Shown here piece after piece: positions 13,259-22,984 of a stretch of DNA of 36,739 bases. The stretch comes from Zygnema cylindricum. Lineage: Eukaryota; Streptophyta; Zygnematophyceae; Zygnematales; Zygnemataceae. Position 1 is the first letter of the stretch, and each line of letters opens with the position of its first letter. Under the pieces are notes generated by a model that was not told where the DNA came from, ran no database searches, and saw nothing but the letters and a program-made list of their open reading frames with translations. The DNA is taken from positions 64,001-100,739 of the forward strand of contig JBBHKE010000952.1 in NCBI GenBank assembly GCA_037447655.1, in the 5' to 3' direction. The translations under genes and the position numbers were made by a program.

Positions 13259-13916
13259 CATTTTTTGAGGAGGACGACACGGATCTATTCGCTATGGCGG
13301 CAGCAATGGAGGGCGCAAAGGACCCTGGTGCAACTCTGAGACCTCCATAGGTACTCAAAGTAGGCAGCTTGCTAGAAGCCTCTAGGATAACCTCAGTTCT
13401 TTAAGCTTTGTCTGAATATTCCTGACACCCTGACATAATACAGACTGACCAGACTGCACCCCTTGGAAGGGCTGACTCCCTTGTGTCTGCCACAAAAAGA
13501 ATCTTTGAATTTGCTCCCCTGAGCAGTTAATTATCAATGGTCAAAGATGACCGTTTTATACAAAAGCTCTCTGAGAGAGAGGCGGCTACCTCTAATTTTC
13601 TAAGTCCTAAACCCCTCCCTAAACCCTCTCCTACTGATGTACGGAACCAATCAACGCAGGAGAAAAATATTTATTATGCTTGTGGAATGAGTGTCCAGAC
13701 TCGTGCTCTGGGTGATGTGTCATTGCTAGTTGATTTGGAAGGAAAAGCAATTGAAAGGACTCTTCACAATGTCTTATTTTTGCTTGACTTTAAGAAAAAT
13801 TTGTTTTCTACGTCGTTGGTAGAGAGTAAAGGCTTTGAGGATAATTTGAAAAATGGTCGGTAGGCTGTTAGCAAAATGGCAAGGTTGCGGTTACAGGTAC
13901 TAGAGATAGTAGCAAG
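13259..13916 (+). pseudogene. Degenerate Gag-protease linker and protease remnant
   Basis: This stretch sits where Copia elements encode the aspartic protease that cleaves the polyprotein. An acidic stretch (EEDDTD) continues in a different frame from Gag and ends with DPGAT before a TAG at 13348. DPGAT might be a decayed form of the DSGA(S/T) active site, but this is weak. From 13681 the frame reads GDVSLLVDLEGK, then LHNVLFLLDFKKNLFS, which is typical of the C-terminal half of Copia proteases. That frame stops at 13861, and the sequence resumes in another frame as GKVAVTG. No continuous protease is possible. The domain call rests on position and on the C-terminal motif. Confidence 0.75.
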
Positions 13917-14943
13917 ATGTACCGCATGGATATAGCTAATACCAAGGAGAATGATATTTTGTACTCCAGTGTTTTGCACTCATATGAGTTGTGGCATAAA
14001 AGATTAGGCCATGTAAACTATGATAGTTTGAAGAAAATGGTCCTTGCTAAAAAAATAGAGGGTGTATCACTCAGAGATGAGCCGGTCAAAACTTGTGATG
14101 GTTGTGCTTTAGGCAAAATCCACCGATTGCCATTTCCTAAGGAGTCTGAGCATCGGTCAACGAAACTTTTACAACAAATTCATTCGGATGTCTTTGGTAC
14201 GGCGAAGGTTCCATCTGCCGGGGGGGATGAAATACATGGTCACCTTCACAAATTATTTCTCCACGTTTACAAAAGTTTACTTCATGAAGGAGAAGAGTGA
14301 AGTGCTTGGTCACTTCAAACACTATAAAGCATGGGTTGAAAAACTTCATAATTTACCTATTTTGCAGCTGAGATCAGACAATGGTAGTGAATATACATCG
14401 AAAGAATTTGAAACCTTTTTACTCGAAGAAAGTATTAGTCATCTATTGATTGTTCCATATTCATCGGAACAAAATGGGGTGTCGGAAAGACTAAATAGAA
14501 CTCTCACAGAGAGCACCAGGTCGATGCTCGCAGATAAGAATGTGGATCCAAAATTCTGGGCTGATGCTCTAAATTGTGCAGTTTATATTAAGAATAGGAT
14601 AGGATCAGGATCGGTAGACACTACTCCTTACAAGATGTGGACAGGTAGCAAACTAGATGTTAGCTATTTCAAAGTCTTTTGTAGTCAATGCTTTATATTG
14701 GATACGTCCACAGATAGATGGAAAATGGAACCGAAGGGACTACCGGGTATTTTGTTAGGATATGACGATCACTCAAAAGGTTATAGAGTCTTTGTGTTTG
14801 AGAGGCAAAAAATAATTGTAGCAAGGAATACTATTGTAAAAGATGAGCTTGAATCCGTAGATTTATTTAAAATGACAGAGCAGCAAAAGCGGCAAAAGGT
14901 TCAAGAATATATCATTTTAGATTGCATGCAAGAAATTGTCTGA
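13870..14943 (+). pseudogene. Copia integrase, frameshifted in a G-run
   Basis: Integrase inserts element cDNA into chromosomes. The first frame (from 13917) carries the HHCC zinc domain: His27, His32, Cys60, Cys63, in LWHKRLGHVNY and CDGCALGK. It also carries the first catalytic Asp, in QIHSDVFG (codon 14187-14189). Seven G at 14220-14226 shift the frame by one; element 2 keeps the frame at the same place with GCAGGAGGTATG. In the next frame are the second Asp (RSDNGSEY, codon 14377) and the Glu (NGVSER, codon 14485) with 35 residues between them, so the DD35E triad is complete though split. The GILLGYDDHSKGYRVF stretch follows. A TGA at 14941 ends the frame, and the frame after it is open but unlike any domain I know. 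Confidence 0.92.
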
Positions 14944-15155
14944 CAGATACTACATTCTCCGGTAATGACTCCGGAGTCAGACTCTCTCCAAGTTCCTCAA
15001 CAAGTTCAGTTCCAACAGGACCACCTGCGCTCAATCCACACAGATTGCAACCAGCGTAATCAGCGCAATGCGCGGCATCCGACGATCTCAGCCTCAGAAT
15101 TTCCGGGGGAAGAAGATCCAACAGCCGCCTGCAAGCAAGTTCTCACTTTTCCTAC
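14944..15155 (+). pseudogene. Integrase-RT linker, frame-shifted
   Basis: Reading on in the integrase frame past the TGA gives a Gln/Pro/Ser-rich stretch to 15180, typical of the variable integrase-to-RT linker. The RT frame (open around 15156) is offset from it, so at least one indel lies here. The phrase reading N-F-R-G (or E-F-P-G in the other frame) resembles K-F-P-G in the linker of element 2 near 31023, which supports homology. Confidence 0.6.
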
Positions 15156-16748
15156 TTGGCAGCCTCAAGGGAGCCTTTGACCATTCAAGAGACCTTCTCA
15201 TCACAAGAACGGAATCAGTGGATCGAGGCAGCAAACGACAAAATGAAGTCCATCATAGAGGCTCAAACATGGGAGCTTGTGAACCTTCCTCCGGACCGGA
15301 AAGCGATCGGCAACAAATGGGTATTGAAGGTGAAGTTAAATCCCGACAACACCATTGAACGTTATAAGGCTAGACTTGTGGCAAAGGGGTATAATAAAAA
15401 GGAAGGAATTGATTTTGAAGAAACATTTTCTGCGGTTGTAAGATTTCCGACAGTTAGGATTTTGCTGTCCCTAGCGACTATAGAAGATATGGTAATACAT
15501 CAGATGGATGTAAAGACGACCTTTTTGCATGGAGAACTAGAAGAGACCATTTACATGCAACAGTCTGAAAAGTATGTGGAACTTGGAAAAGAGCACTTAG
15601 TATGCAAGTTGCTAAAATCCATATACGGCCTAAAATAGGCCCCCAGACAGTGGAATCTGAAGCTTGATGAATTCTTGACTAGCCTAGAATTTCAAAGGAT
15701 AAGTACTGATCACTCTGTCTACGTTCTAAAAAGTGAAAATGGGATAGTGTATATAGCGGTGTATGTAGATGATTTACTATTAATCAGCAAATCAATGGCT
15801 AAAATTAACAAAATCAAAACTGCTCTAAACTCACGGTTCGAGATAAAAGACCTCAGTGAGGCAAAATATATTTTGGGTATTCAGTTAGAGAGGGACAGAA
15901 ATAAGAAAATAATAAAATTGACTCAAAAGGAGGCTATTGGAAACATGTTAGATGAGTACGGAATGCGGGGGGCAAAAGGATGTCTAACTCCAATGGAGGC
16001 TCGGCAGAAGTTAGAGGGAGAAGAGACAGAACCAAGTGTCATTGTTATCGAGTATTTAGAATTAGGGGAGAATGATTCTATGACACAAATACCTTACAAA
16101 CAGATAGTGGGAAGCTTAATATATTTCATGAATTGTACTCGTCCTGACATTGTTGCAGCAGTCGGGGTACTGAGCAGGAGTCTAGAGAATCCGAGAAAAT
16201 CTGACTTTGATGCAGCAAGGAGAGTCTTAAGATATTTGGCCGGAACCAAAGACCTCAAACTCACACTGGGCGGAGGAGAAGTAAAATTGCAAACGTGGAG
16301 TGATGCAAGTTATGGCGACATGCCAAGCCGGAAATCCACAACGGGATTCGTTCTACAAATTAGGAACGGCACTTGCTGCTGGAGCAGCAAACTTCAAAAG
16401 GTGACAGCACAGTCGACAATGGAGTCAGAATATATGGCAGCAAGCTCGACCCTCAAAGAACTCTTATGGGTAAAATCAATGTTACAAGAACTAGGATACA
16501 TACAAATTGGTCCACAAGTGATCTGGTGTGATAACCAAGCTGCCATTGCCATTGCTTCTAACGTGAGTCATCACTTCAAAAGCAAGCACATGAATGTACG
16601 ATTACACTTTGTAAGAGAAAAAGTGTTCTCTACAGTGATTAAGTTATGTTATTTGCCAGACGCAAAAATGATTGCTAATGTGCTCACCAAAGCCCTTCCC
16701 GCTCCTAAACTAAAGTATTGCAGAGATGCTGTTGGATTAAGTGAATAG
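15156..16748 (+). pseudogene. Copia reverse transcriptase-RNase H with one nonsense codon
   Basis: RT and RNase H copy element RNA into DNA. The RVT_2 region starts around AQTWELVNLPPDRKAIGNKW. The first catalytic Asp is in HQMDVKTTFLHG (codon 15507), and the YVDD box is at 15762-15773. A TAG at 15636-15638 replaces the Gln expected in YGLKQAPRQW, and the same frame then continues to 16748, so this is a single substitution (CAG to TAG). RNase H has Asp (TWSDASYGD), Glu (TMESEY) and Asp (WCDNQAA). The final motif reads ANVLTKAL, where Copia elements normally have ADxLTKAL, so the fourth catalytic Asp is Asn (codon 16677). The natural stop is at 16746. Confidence 0.95.
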
Positions 16749-16893
16749 TTGAAATGCTATACTGCTATGCTGCGATGCTGCGCTAAGTCCAACGTTGAGA
16801 TGTAGTGGGACTGGGTGACTTGCTAATTGCCATACTGCTATGCTGCGAAGCTGCGCTAGTTTGTCACCGCAGCTGCGCCGGTATACTGAGTCT
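16749..16893 (+). repeat. Element 1 3' untranslated region with direct repeat
   Basis: A 27-28-bp segment beginning ATACTGCTATGCTGCG and ending CTGCGCTA occurs twice, at about 16756 and 16832, 76 bp apart with one or two differences. There is no open frame of interest. It lies between the RNase H stop and the polypurine tract. Confidence 0.7.
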
Positions 16894-16908
16894 AAAGCTT
16901 TAGGGGAG
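16894..16908 (+). promoter_or_regulatory. Polypurine tract of element 1
   Basis: AAAGCTTTAGGGGAG lies directly against the LTR start TGTTG. The same 15 nt precede the 3' LTR of element 2 (31631-31645). This is the expected site of plus-strand DNA priming. AAAGCTTT recurs just inside the LTR, so the boundary carries a short direct repeat. Confidence 0.88.
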
Positions 16909-16932
16909 TGTTGTCTTTTGGAAAGCTTTCAG

Positions 16933-17025
16933 TCTCAGAGCAGCGCAGCAGCGCAGGTGCTATACAACAAAGCAGCGCAGCAGCAGAGCAACGCAACAGC
17001 AGAGCAACGCAGCAGCAGAGCTACA
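16933..17025 (+). repeat. GCAGC/CAG-rich low-complexity stretch in LTR 1
   Basis: Imperfect GCAGCGCAGCAGCGCAG and GCAGCAGAGCAACGC units fill about 90 bp of U3. The open frame spanning 16840-17058 is a by-product of these triplet-like units. Confidence 0.8.
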
Positions 17026-17142
17026 AACACAAGACAACATAACCATGATTATATTTGATATGGTCTGTACGGACAACGCTGAGTCTGATATTCTTAATGT
17101 GATTCTGTACAGGATAGAGCAACTGCGATAGGTACGATTCTT

Positions 17143-17272
17143 GTCAACTTAGTGGGTAACTTAGTGGTAACTTAGTGGGTAACTCAGTGGTAGCTTAGTG
17201 ATAGCTCAGTGGTAGCTTAGTGATAGCTCATTGGTAGCTAGATAGATTAGTGGTAGCTTGGTGGTTTGACGT
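17143..17272 (+). repeat. Short tandem repeat, 11-13-bp units, in LTR 1
   Basis: Units of the form TTAGTGGTAAC, TTAGTGGGTAAC and TTAGTGATAGC recur about ten times. This minisatellite sits upstream of the TATA box within U3, where LTR enhancer repeats are often found. A regulatory role is only a guess. Confidence 0.8.
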
Positions 17273-17310
17273 ACCTCTCAAGTACACTGGTGTTGCCAGT
17301 TCAACACAAG

Positions 17311-17326
17311 TATAAGACTTAGGACT
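17311..17326 (+). promoter_or_regulatory. Core promoter of LTR 1: TATAAG plus AGGACT
   Basis: TATAAG at 17311 is followed 10 bases after its first T by AGGACT at 17321. The same pair, at the same spacing, occurs in the element 2 LTRs and, one base wider, in the minus-strand solo LTR. It lies 316 bp from the LTR end. Confidence 0.65.
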
Positions 17327-17626
17327 CAGAACATATTATGTATCCAGACTTCCAAGTAGTAAAACTGCAGACAGTTTTTGGGAAACTTCTGAGTATTATA
17401 TCTTAAGTGTTGTCGGGTCAATTGTGCTGAAACTTTGGGAGTTGTCAGTGTTTATGCTACTCTATATTCTTATAGAGTTTTGTGAGGTTTGGATGCTCGT
17501 GTAAGAATTGGTGAGCACTTAAGAACAGTTGTCTGGTCGGATTTTTGATAGCTTTTGAGAGTGTATCATGTCTACTTCTACTACTACTAATGCTCCTCTA
17601 CCTGCACCGGTGGTTGTAGAACAACA

Positions 17627-20260
17627 ATATTGACATGGACATTGACATTAAAATTGACATTGACATTTGTATTGACCTTAACATTGATGTTGACATTAAC
17701 ATTCGCATAGGCGTTTATATTGACATTGACATTGGCATTAACATTGGTATTGACATTGATATTGCTATTGACATTGACATTAGCATTGACGTTTACATTC
17801 ATATGACATTGACATTGATATTCGCATTGACATTGACTTTGACATTGATACAGACATTGGCATTGACGTTAACATTGATGTTGATATTGATATTGGCATT
17901 GACCTTGACATTGATATTTGTAATGAGATTGGCATTGGCATTGATGTGTACATTAGAGTTAGTATTAACATTGATATTGGCATTGGTTTTGACATTGACA
18001 TTGTCATTGCTATTAACATTATCATTGATATAGGCATTGTTATTCATATTTGCATTGACATTGACATTGGCATTGGACTAACATTGATATTGCTATTGGT
18101 TTGACATTTATATTGATATTGACATTAAGATTCGCATTGGCATTTAAATTGACATTGACATTGACCACGACATTGATATTGGCATTGGCATTGACATTTA
18201 CATTGACATTGACATTGACATTGATATTGACATTAAGGTTGACATTGACATTGGATTGACATTTTCATTGCCTTTGTTAATAATATTTGTATTGACATTG
18301 ACATTGATATAGGCATTGACATTGACATTGATATTGACGTTGACGTTAGCGTAAGTATTAACATTGATTTTGGCGTTAGCATTGACATTGTGATTGCTAT
18401 TGACATTATCATTGACATAGGGATTGACATTGACATTGTTATTGAGATTGACATTGCCATTGGCATAACATTTACATTGATATTCACAATAACATTTTCA
18501 TTGGCATTTACATTGACATTGACACTAACATTCATATTCACGTTGACGTTGACACTAGCATTGGCATTGATATTGACATTAACATTGACATTGACATTAT
18601 ATTGATATTGACATTGGTATTGATATTGATATTCACATTGACATTCGCATTGGCTTTTATATTGCTTTTAACATTTATATACACATTGGCATTAAAATTG
18701 AGATTGATATTCACATTGATGTTTACATAGACATTGACATTAACATTGACATTGTTATTCACACTGACATTCGCATTGGGGTTTACATCGGCATTAACAT
18801 TTTTTTTGACCTTGACATTGGAATTGACATTGATATTGGCATTGATATTAACTTTGACTGTGGCATTGACATTGACATTGGCATTGGCATTGACATTGAT
18901 TTTGGCATTGACATTAACATTAACATCGGCATTCGTTTTGACATTGGCATGAATATTGACATTGGCATTGCATTGACATTGTAATTGGCATTGACATTCA
19001 TATTCGCATTGTCGATTACATTGGCATTGACATTGGTATTGAAATTTACATTGACAATGCAATAGACGTTAATACTGATGTCGACATTAATTTTCATAGA
19101 AGAGTTTACATTGATATCGATACTGACATTTGCATTGACATTGGAATTGACATTGATATTGCATCGGCATTGACATTGACATTAATATTGACATTTCGAT
19201 TACATTGATATTTTAATTGACATTGAGATAAATATTTGCATTGTTGTGTACATTGACGTTGACATTGATATTTGTATTGAAATTTGCATTTACACTGTCG
19301 TAGGCGTTAACATTGATAAAGATATTTATAATTGCAAAGATGTTTACATTGACATTGACATAGGCATTGACATTGATATTTCTTGTTAAATTGACATGGA
19401 CATTGAGATTGAACTTGATATTGAAATTTGCATTAACATAGATATTGATGTTGCAATTGGCATTGACATTTGCATTGAAATTTACATTTACAGTGTCGTG
19501 GGCCTTAACATCGATGAAAATATTTATAATTGTAAAGGAGTTTAAATGGACATTGACATTGACATAGGCATGACATTGGCACTGACATTGATATTTCTAT
19601 TCAAATTGACATGGAAATTGAGATTGAACTTGATATTGAAAGTGGTATTCACATAGACATTGATTTTGCAATTCACATCGACATTGACATTGGTTCACAT
19701 AGATATTGGCATTGAAATTGATGTAGAGACTGCATTTATGTTAACTTTTATGTTGAAATTGACATTTGCATTTGCTTTTAGATTGACCTTTCCATTGGCA
19801 TTAATATCGACATTGATATTGACATGGACATTGGCATTTACATTGACATTGAAATTTACATGGACATTTGCATTGAACTTCACATTGCCACTAGCATTCA
19901 CATTGATATTGCCATTTTTATTATCATTCACATCGGGATTTAGATTAACATTAAATTTGCCATTGGCATTGAAATTGACATTGGCATTAACATTGATATT
20001 GACATTAGTGTTAACATTGGCATTGACATTGACATTGGGATTGACATTAACATTGATTTTTTCATTGGCATTGATACTGACATTGGCATTGACATTGGTA
20101 TTGGCATTCACATTGACATTCCCATTAACCTTAACTTTGGTATTTGAATTGAGATTGTTATTGACATAGACTTTTGTATTGACATTGGTGTTTATATTGG
20201 CATTAGCATTAACATTGACTTTAGCATTTACATTCACATTGGCATTGACATTGACATTAG
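17627..20260. repeat. Degenerate hexamer array (ATTGAC)n, 2.6 kb
   Basis: The unit is ATTGAC with frequent ATTGGC, ATTGAT, ATTAAC and ATTCGC variants. The period divides by three, so five of six frames stay open: Ile-Asp and Leu-Thr on the plus strand, Val-Asn, Ser-Met and Gln-Cys on the minus strand. The remaining frame has TGA in every unit. This explains open frames up to 193 codons on both strands with dipeptide-repeat products; none is a credible gene. The array begins at the first base after LTR 1 and joins the 40-bp satellite at about 20261. Confidence 0.95.
19291..19690. repeat. Higher-order unit of about 200 bp inside the hexamer array
   Basis: Non-hexamer landmarks recur together. 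TACA(C/G)TGTCGT, a G-rich step, TTAACAT and AAATATTTATAATTG or GATATTTATAATTG occur at 19291 and 19489 (198 bp). ATTGAGATTGAACTTGATA occurs at 19402 and 19617 (215 bp). Blocks of about 33 hexamers were therefore duplicated after the hexamers had diverged. Confidence 0.7.
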
Positions 20261-21481
20261 CTAAGTTAGGTAACAATTATTGTTAGCGCTAATAGTTTGT
20301 GTAAGTTAGGTAACAATTCTGTTAGAGCTGACTGTTTGTGTAAGTTACGTAACAATTCTGTTTGAGCTAACAGTTTGTGTAAGTTAGGTAACAATTCCTA
20401 TTAGCGTTAACAGTTTGTGTAATTAGATAACAATTCTTGTTAACGCTATCAGTTTGTGTAAATTAGTTAACAATTTTTGTTAGCGCTAACAGTTTGTGTA
20501 AATTAGGTAACAATTATTGTTAGCGCTAACATATTGTGTAAATAATGTAAAAATAATTTTTAGCGCTAACAGTTTGTGTAAGTTAGGTAACAATTCCTGT
20601 TAGCGCTAACAATTTGTGTAACTTAGGTAACGATTCTTGTTAGCGCTAATAGTTTGTCTAAGTTAAGTTAAACTTCCTGTTAGGGTTAACAGTTTGTGTA
20701 AGTTAGGTAAAAAATCCTGTTAAGGCTAACAGTTTGTGTAATTAGGTAACAATTCTTGTTAACGCTAACTGTTTGTGTAAGTAAGGTAAAAAATATTGTT
20801 AGCGCTATTAGTTTGTGTAAGTTAGGTAACAATTATTGTTAGTGCTAATAGTTTGTGTAAGTTAGGTAACAATTTCTCCTAACGCTTACAGTTTGTGTAA
20901 GTGAGGTAACAATTCTGTTAGAGCTAACAATTTGTGTAAGTTTGGTAACTATTCCTATAAGCGCTAACACTTTGTGTAATTTAAAAAACAATTCTTGTTA
21001 GCGTTAATAGTTTGTGTAAGTTAGGTAACAATTCTTGTTAGCGCTAACATATTGTGTAAGTTAGGTAACAATTCTTGTTAGCGCTAACAGTTTGTGTTAG
21101 TTTGGTAAAGATTCGTGTTATCGCTAACAGTTTGCATAAATTAGGTAACAATTCCTGTTTGCGCTAACAGTTTGTGTAAGTTAGGTAACAATTTTTCTTA
21201 GTGCTAACAATTTGTGTAAGTTAGGTAACAATTTTTGTTAGCGCTAACAATTTGTGTAAGTTAGGTAACACTTCCTGTTAGCGCTATTAGTTTGTGTAAT
21301 TTTGATAAAAAAATTTATTAGCTTTAATAGTTTGTGTTAGTTAGGTAACTATTTTTGTTAGCGCTTATAGTTTTTGTAAGTTAGGTAACAATTTTTGTGA
21401 GCGCTAACAGTTTCTGTGAGTAAGGTAAAAATTATTGTTAGCGCTAAGAATTTGTGTAAGTAAGGTAACAGTTCTTGTTAG
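20261..21481 (+). repeat. 40-bp satellite, GCGC subtype, about 30 monomers
   Basis: Same family and orientation as 103-12346, but nearly all monomers carry AAGTTAGG and TTAGCGCTAAC, so the joint is usually a perfect palindrome. Some monomers lack bases in the dyad (ACAATTCTGTTAG). The right end is split by the insertion at 21482 and continues at 22662. Confidence 0.95.
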
Positions 21482-21486
21482 TGTTG

Positions 21487-21735
21487 ATATTTGGGTATTT
21501 TCTAGGTCTTTACTAGATAGAAAAAGAGTAAAGGCAGTCTGCCTCTGACTCCCTTCTCCAAGCCCCAACACTTGTTGTAGTCACTGAAGGCTGGAAAGGG
21601 AGCTAAAGCCATGGCTGCCTAAGCTCTCCACAAAGAAAGGTGGAGATAAATATAGATTTACTAAAAAGAATGTTGACGGACCCTGGATTTGATCCTGGTA
21701 CCTACCGTTAGTCAAATCACCCGTAGCCGCTAGCG
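21487..21735 (-). mobile_element. Possible tRNA-derived (SINE-like) segment
   Basis: Read on the minus strand, GGATCAAATCC (21685-21695) fits the RNA polymerase III B-box pattern. About 35 nt upstream of it, TAGCGGCTACGG (around 21721-21732) weakly resembles an A box. A body of about 200 bp follows up to the insertion edge. No poly(A) tail, short target duplication or second copy is visible, so a decayed tRNA-like match by chance remains possible. Confidence 0.3.
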
Positions 21736-21898
21736 TAAGTCGTTAAGTTTAGGAATAGTGTTACGACATATAGGGTTTGATAAGTATATAAATAGTAACA
21801 CGTAGACGAAATCGTTTAACGGGAAATAGATACTTAGTGCATACATACAATGTCATTTAGTACGGAGTACGGTAAGGGTACATAACGGATATCGCTCA

Positions 21899-21920
21899 TT
21901 TGTTTCGATAGCGAAACAAA
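21899..21920. other. Perfect 9-bp inverted repeat, 4-nt loop
   Basis: Arms TTTGTTTCG and CGAAACAAA are separated by ATAG. CGCTCA occurs on both sides of the hairpin. It is inside the 1,180-bp insertion, and its role is unknown. Confidence 0.7.
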
Positions 21921-22281
21921 TACCGCTCACCAATTTTCGACGGCTACAATTGAATGTCGGTTTAGATCTCACGGAAGCGATAGATGCCGAGATCGCGGAG
22001 TAGGTTTTTGGCTGTTTGCAGTCACCGCCACGTCAATTAACACTTGGCAATATTACATTGGCTTGCGGCTTATCCGGGGATAACTGGAACAAATCTGGAT
22101 ATGGCACTTGTCAACATTTTGGCCATGTCGTACGATGGCCGTACAAAAGGTACACCGGCACCTGTACCTTTATGTACTTTACAGTTTTGTTATTGGTTTG
22201 TACCTTAGTACTAGGGGGCTTAGAGAGGGGTTTTAGGACTTAGAATATTTCTGGTATGTAGCTACCTCTCCCAGAGAGCAC

Positions 22282-22391
22282 CTTCTATAAATGGCCAGCT
22301 TTGGCAAGCCATAACGATCAATGCATTTGACCAAATTCAGTGATTCTTTTTGCTGCGGACTCACGAGAGTCCAGTCTACACAGAAGTGTAG
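22282..22391 (+). promoter_or_regulatory. TATA box followed by two adjacent perfect stem-loops
   Basis: CTATAAATGG (TATAAA at about 22286) is followed about 70 nt later by GGACTC-ACGA-GAGTCC (22357-22372), then CTACAC-AGAA-GTGTAG (22376-22391). The stems are 6 bp, the loops 4 nt and the gap between hairpins 3 nt. If the TATA is used, both hairpins fall in the transcribed leader, as expected for the R-U5 region of an LTR. Confidence 0.5.
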
Positions 22392-22661
22392 TCGGTCAGA
22401 TTTTTTGCCTTCCTGGGTGGCTGCATTTCTAAGGGAAAGTCAAAGTGGGGAATATTATCCTAAACTCATATTCTAATTTTGCATTATGTAGTGAAGCTGA
22501 GCACACAAAAAGTCTTATTTCACAAGGGTGAAGCTGTAATGGCGTTCTGATTGTCAAGGGGTCAATCATTTGGGTTTATATCAACTTGGAGTCGGCATGT
22601 TCTAGATTAGCTTCTTTTGGACCTGCGAATTTTGTGTGGCAATCGAGCCCATAGAATTTTA

Positions 22662-22733
22662 GTTAGCACTAACAGTTTGTGTAAGTTAGGTAACAATTAT
22701 TGTTAGGGCAAACGGTTTGCGTAAGTTAGGTAA
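22662..22733 (+). repeat. 40-bp satellite remnant, about two monomers
   Basis: Continuation of the GCGC-subtype array, from the second GTTAG to GTAAGTTAGGTAA, where the LTR fragment begins. Confidence 0.93.
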
Positions 22734-22984
22734 TGTTATTTTTTAAAGCTTTAGTCCTCTCTATATTTTGTGAGAGGAAAACTCATGACCTAGAAATATT
22801 TTCAGCGTTGTCATTGCTACTATGTTTCAGAACTAGTGTACCTTAAAAATCTACACTATACAAAATTAGAATATGAGTTTAGGATAGGACGACTCCTAAG
22901 TAAAAAGAAGATTACAAAATGGCGCGCACGACCTAACTATGACATACTGTCTAAGAGACAAGATCGGACAGACAAAGATTTGAT
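22734..22984 (+). mobile_element. 5' fragment of an element-2-type LTR
   Basis: It starts TGTTATTTTTTAAAGC and matches the element 2 LTR through TTTAGTCCTCTCTATATT, GAGAGGAAAACTC, ATGGCGCGCA and AGACAAGATCGGAC. The match stops near GACAAAGATTTGA (22984), and dimeric satellite follows. Unlike the LTRs of element 2 it has a single copy of the TTTAGTCCTCTC segment, so it may represent the form before their 49-bp duplication. TATA box and U5 are missing. Confidence 0.88.

Larger units (their letters stand above)
12357..17626 (+). mobile_element. Degenerate Ty1/Copia element 1, 5'-truncated, with 3' LTR
   Basis: The domain order is Gag, protease remnant, GAG-pre-integrase and integrase, reverse transcriptase, RNase H, polypurine tract and LTR. 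Integrase upstream of reverse transcriptase defines Ty1/Copia. The element is dead. The 5' end is lost at the gap, and there are frame changes near 13190, near 13863, at a G-run (14220-14226) and between 14943 and 15156. There are stops in the protease region and at 14941 and 15636. Bases 12357-12439 match nothing I recognise. The 3' LTR abuts the hexamer satellite directly. With the 5' end missing, no target duplication can be tested. Confidence 0.95.
16909..17626 (+). mobile_element. 3' LTR of Copia element 1 (718 bp)
   Basis: It starts TGTTG after the polypurine tract and ends ACAACA before the hexamer array. The start resembles the element 2 LTR (TGTTG, T-run, GAAAGCTTT), and GCTGAAACTTTG-GGAGTTGTCAG near 17427 matches GCTTGAAACTTTGTGAGTTG in element 2. 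An ATG at 17568 opens a 59-nt Ser/Thr/Pro/Val-rich frame ending Glu-Gln plus CA at the LTR end, the expected start of Gag if this LTR were at the 5' end. Two private expansions, listed separately, distinguish it from element 2. Confidence 0.88.
21482..22661. mobile_element. 1,180-bp insertion in satellite with GTTAG target duplication, family unknown
   Basis: GTTAG at 21477-21481 is repeated at 22662-22666. Removing the insert and one copy restores a normal monomer reading TTCTTGTTAGCACTAACAG. A 5-bp duplication and a TGTTG start suggest a solo LTR, but the end reads GAATTTTA rather than CA, so the class is open. A TATA box and paired hairpins lie in its right third. The left 250 bp may hold a minus-strand tRNA-derived segment. 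I see no coding region. The 75-codon frame at 22016 has no recognisable motif. Confidence 0.75.

Noticed and set aside
16840-17058. 72-codon Gln/Ser/Ala-rich frame
   Set aside because: It spans the polypurine tract and LTR boundary and follows the GCAGC-rich repeat.
17587-20276. Long frames of Val-Asn, Leu-Thr, Ile-Asp and Met-Ser repeats on both strands
   Set aside because: Automatic result of the ATTGAC hexamer; overlapping on both strands, with no start context, domain or conservation signal.
21685-21695. A functional tRNA gene
   Set aside because: Only a B-box-like match is good; no cloverleaf with acceptor and anticodon stems can be drawn.
22016-22243. 75-codon frame with a hydrophobic C-terminus
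   Set aside because: It lies inside a non-coding insertion with no homologous motif; the hydrophobic run is short and AT/T-rich.
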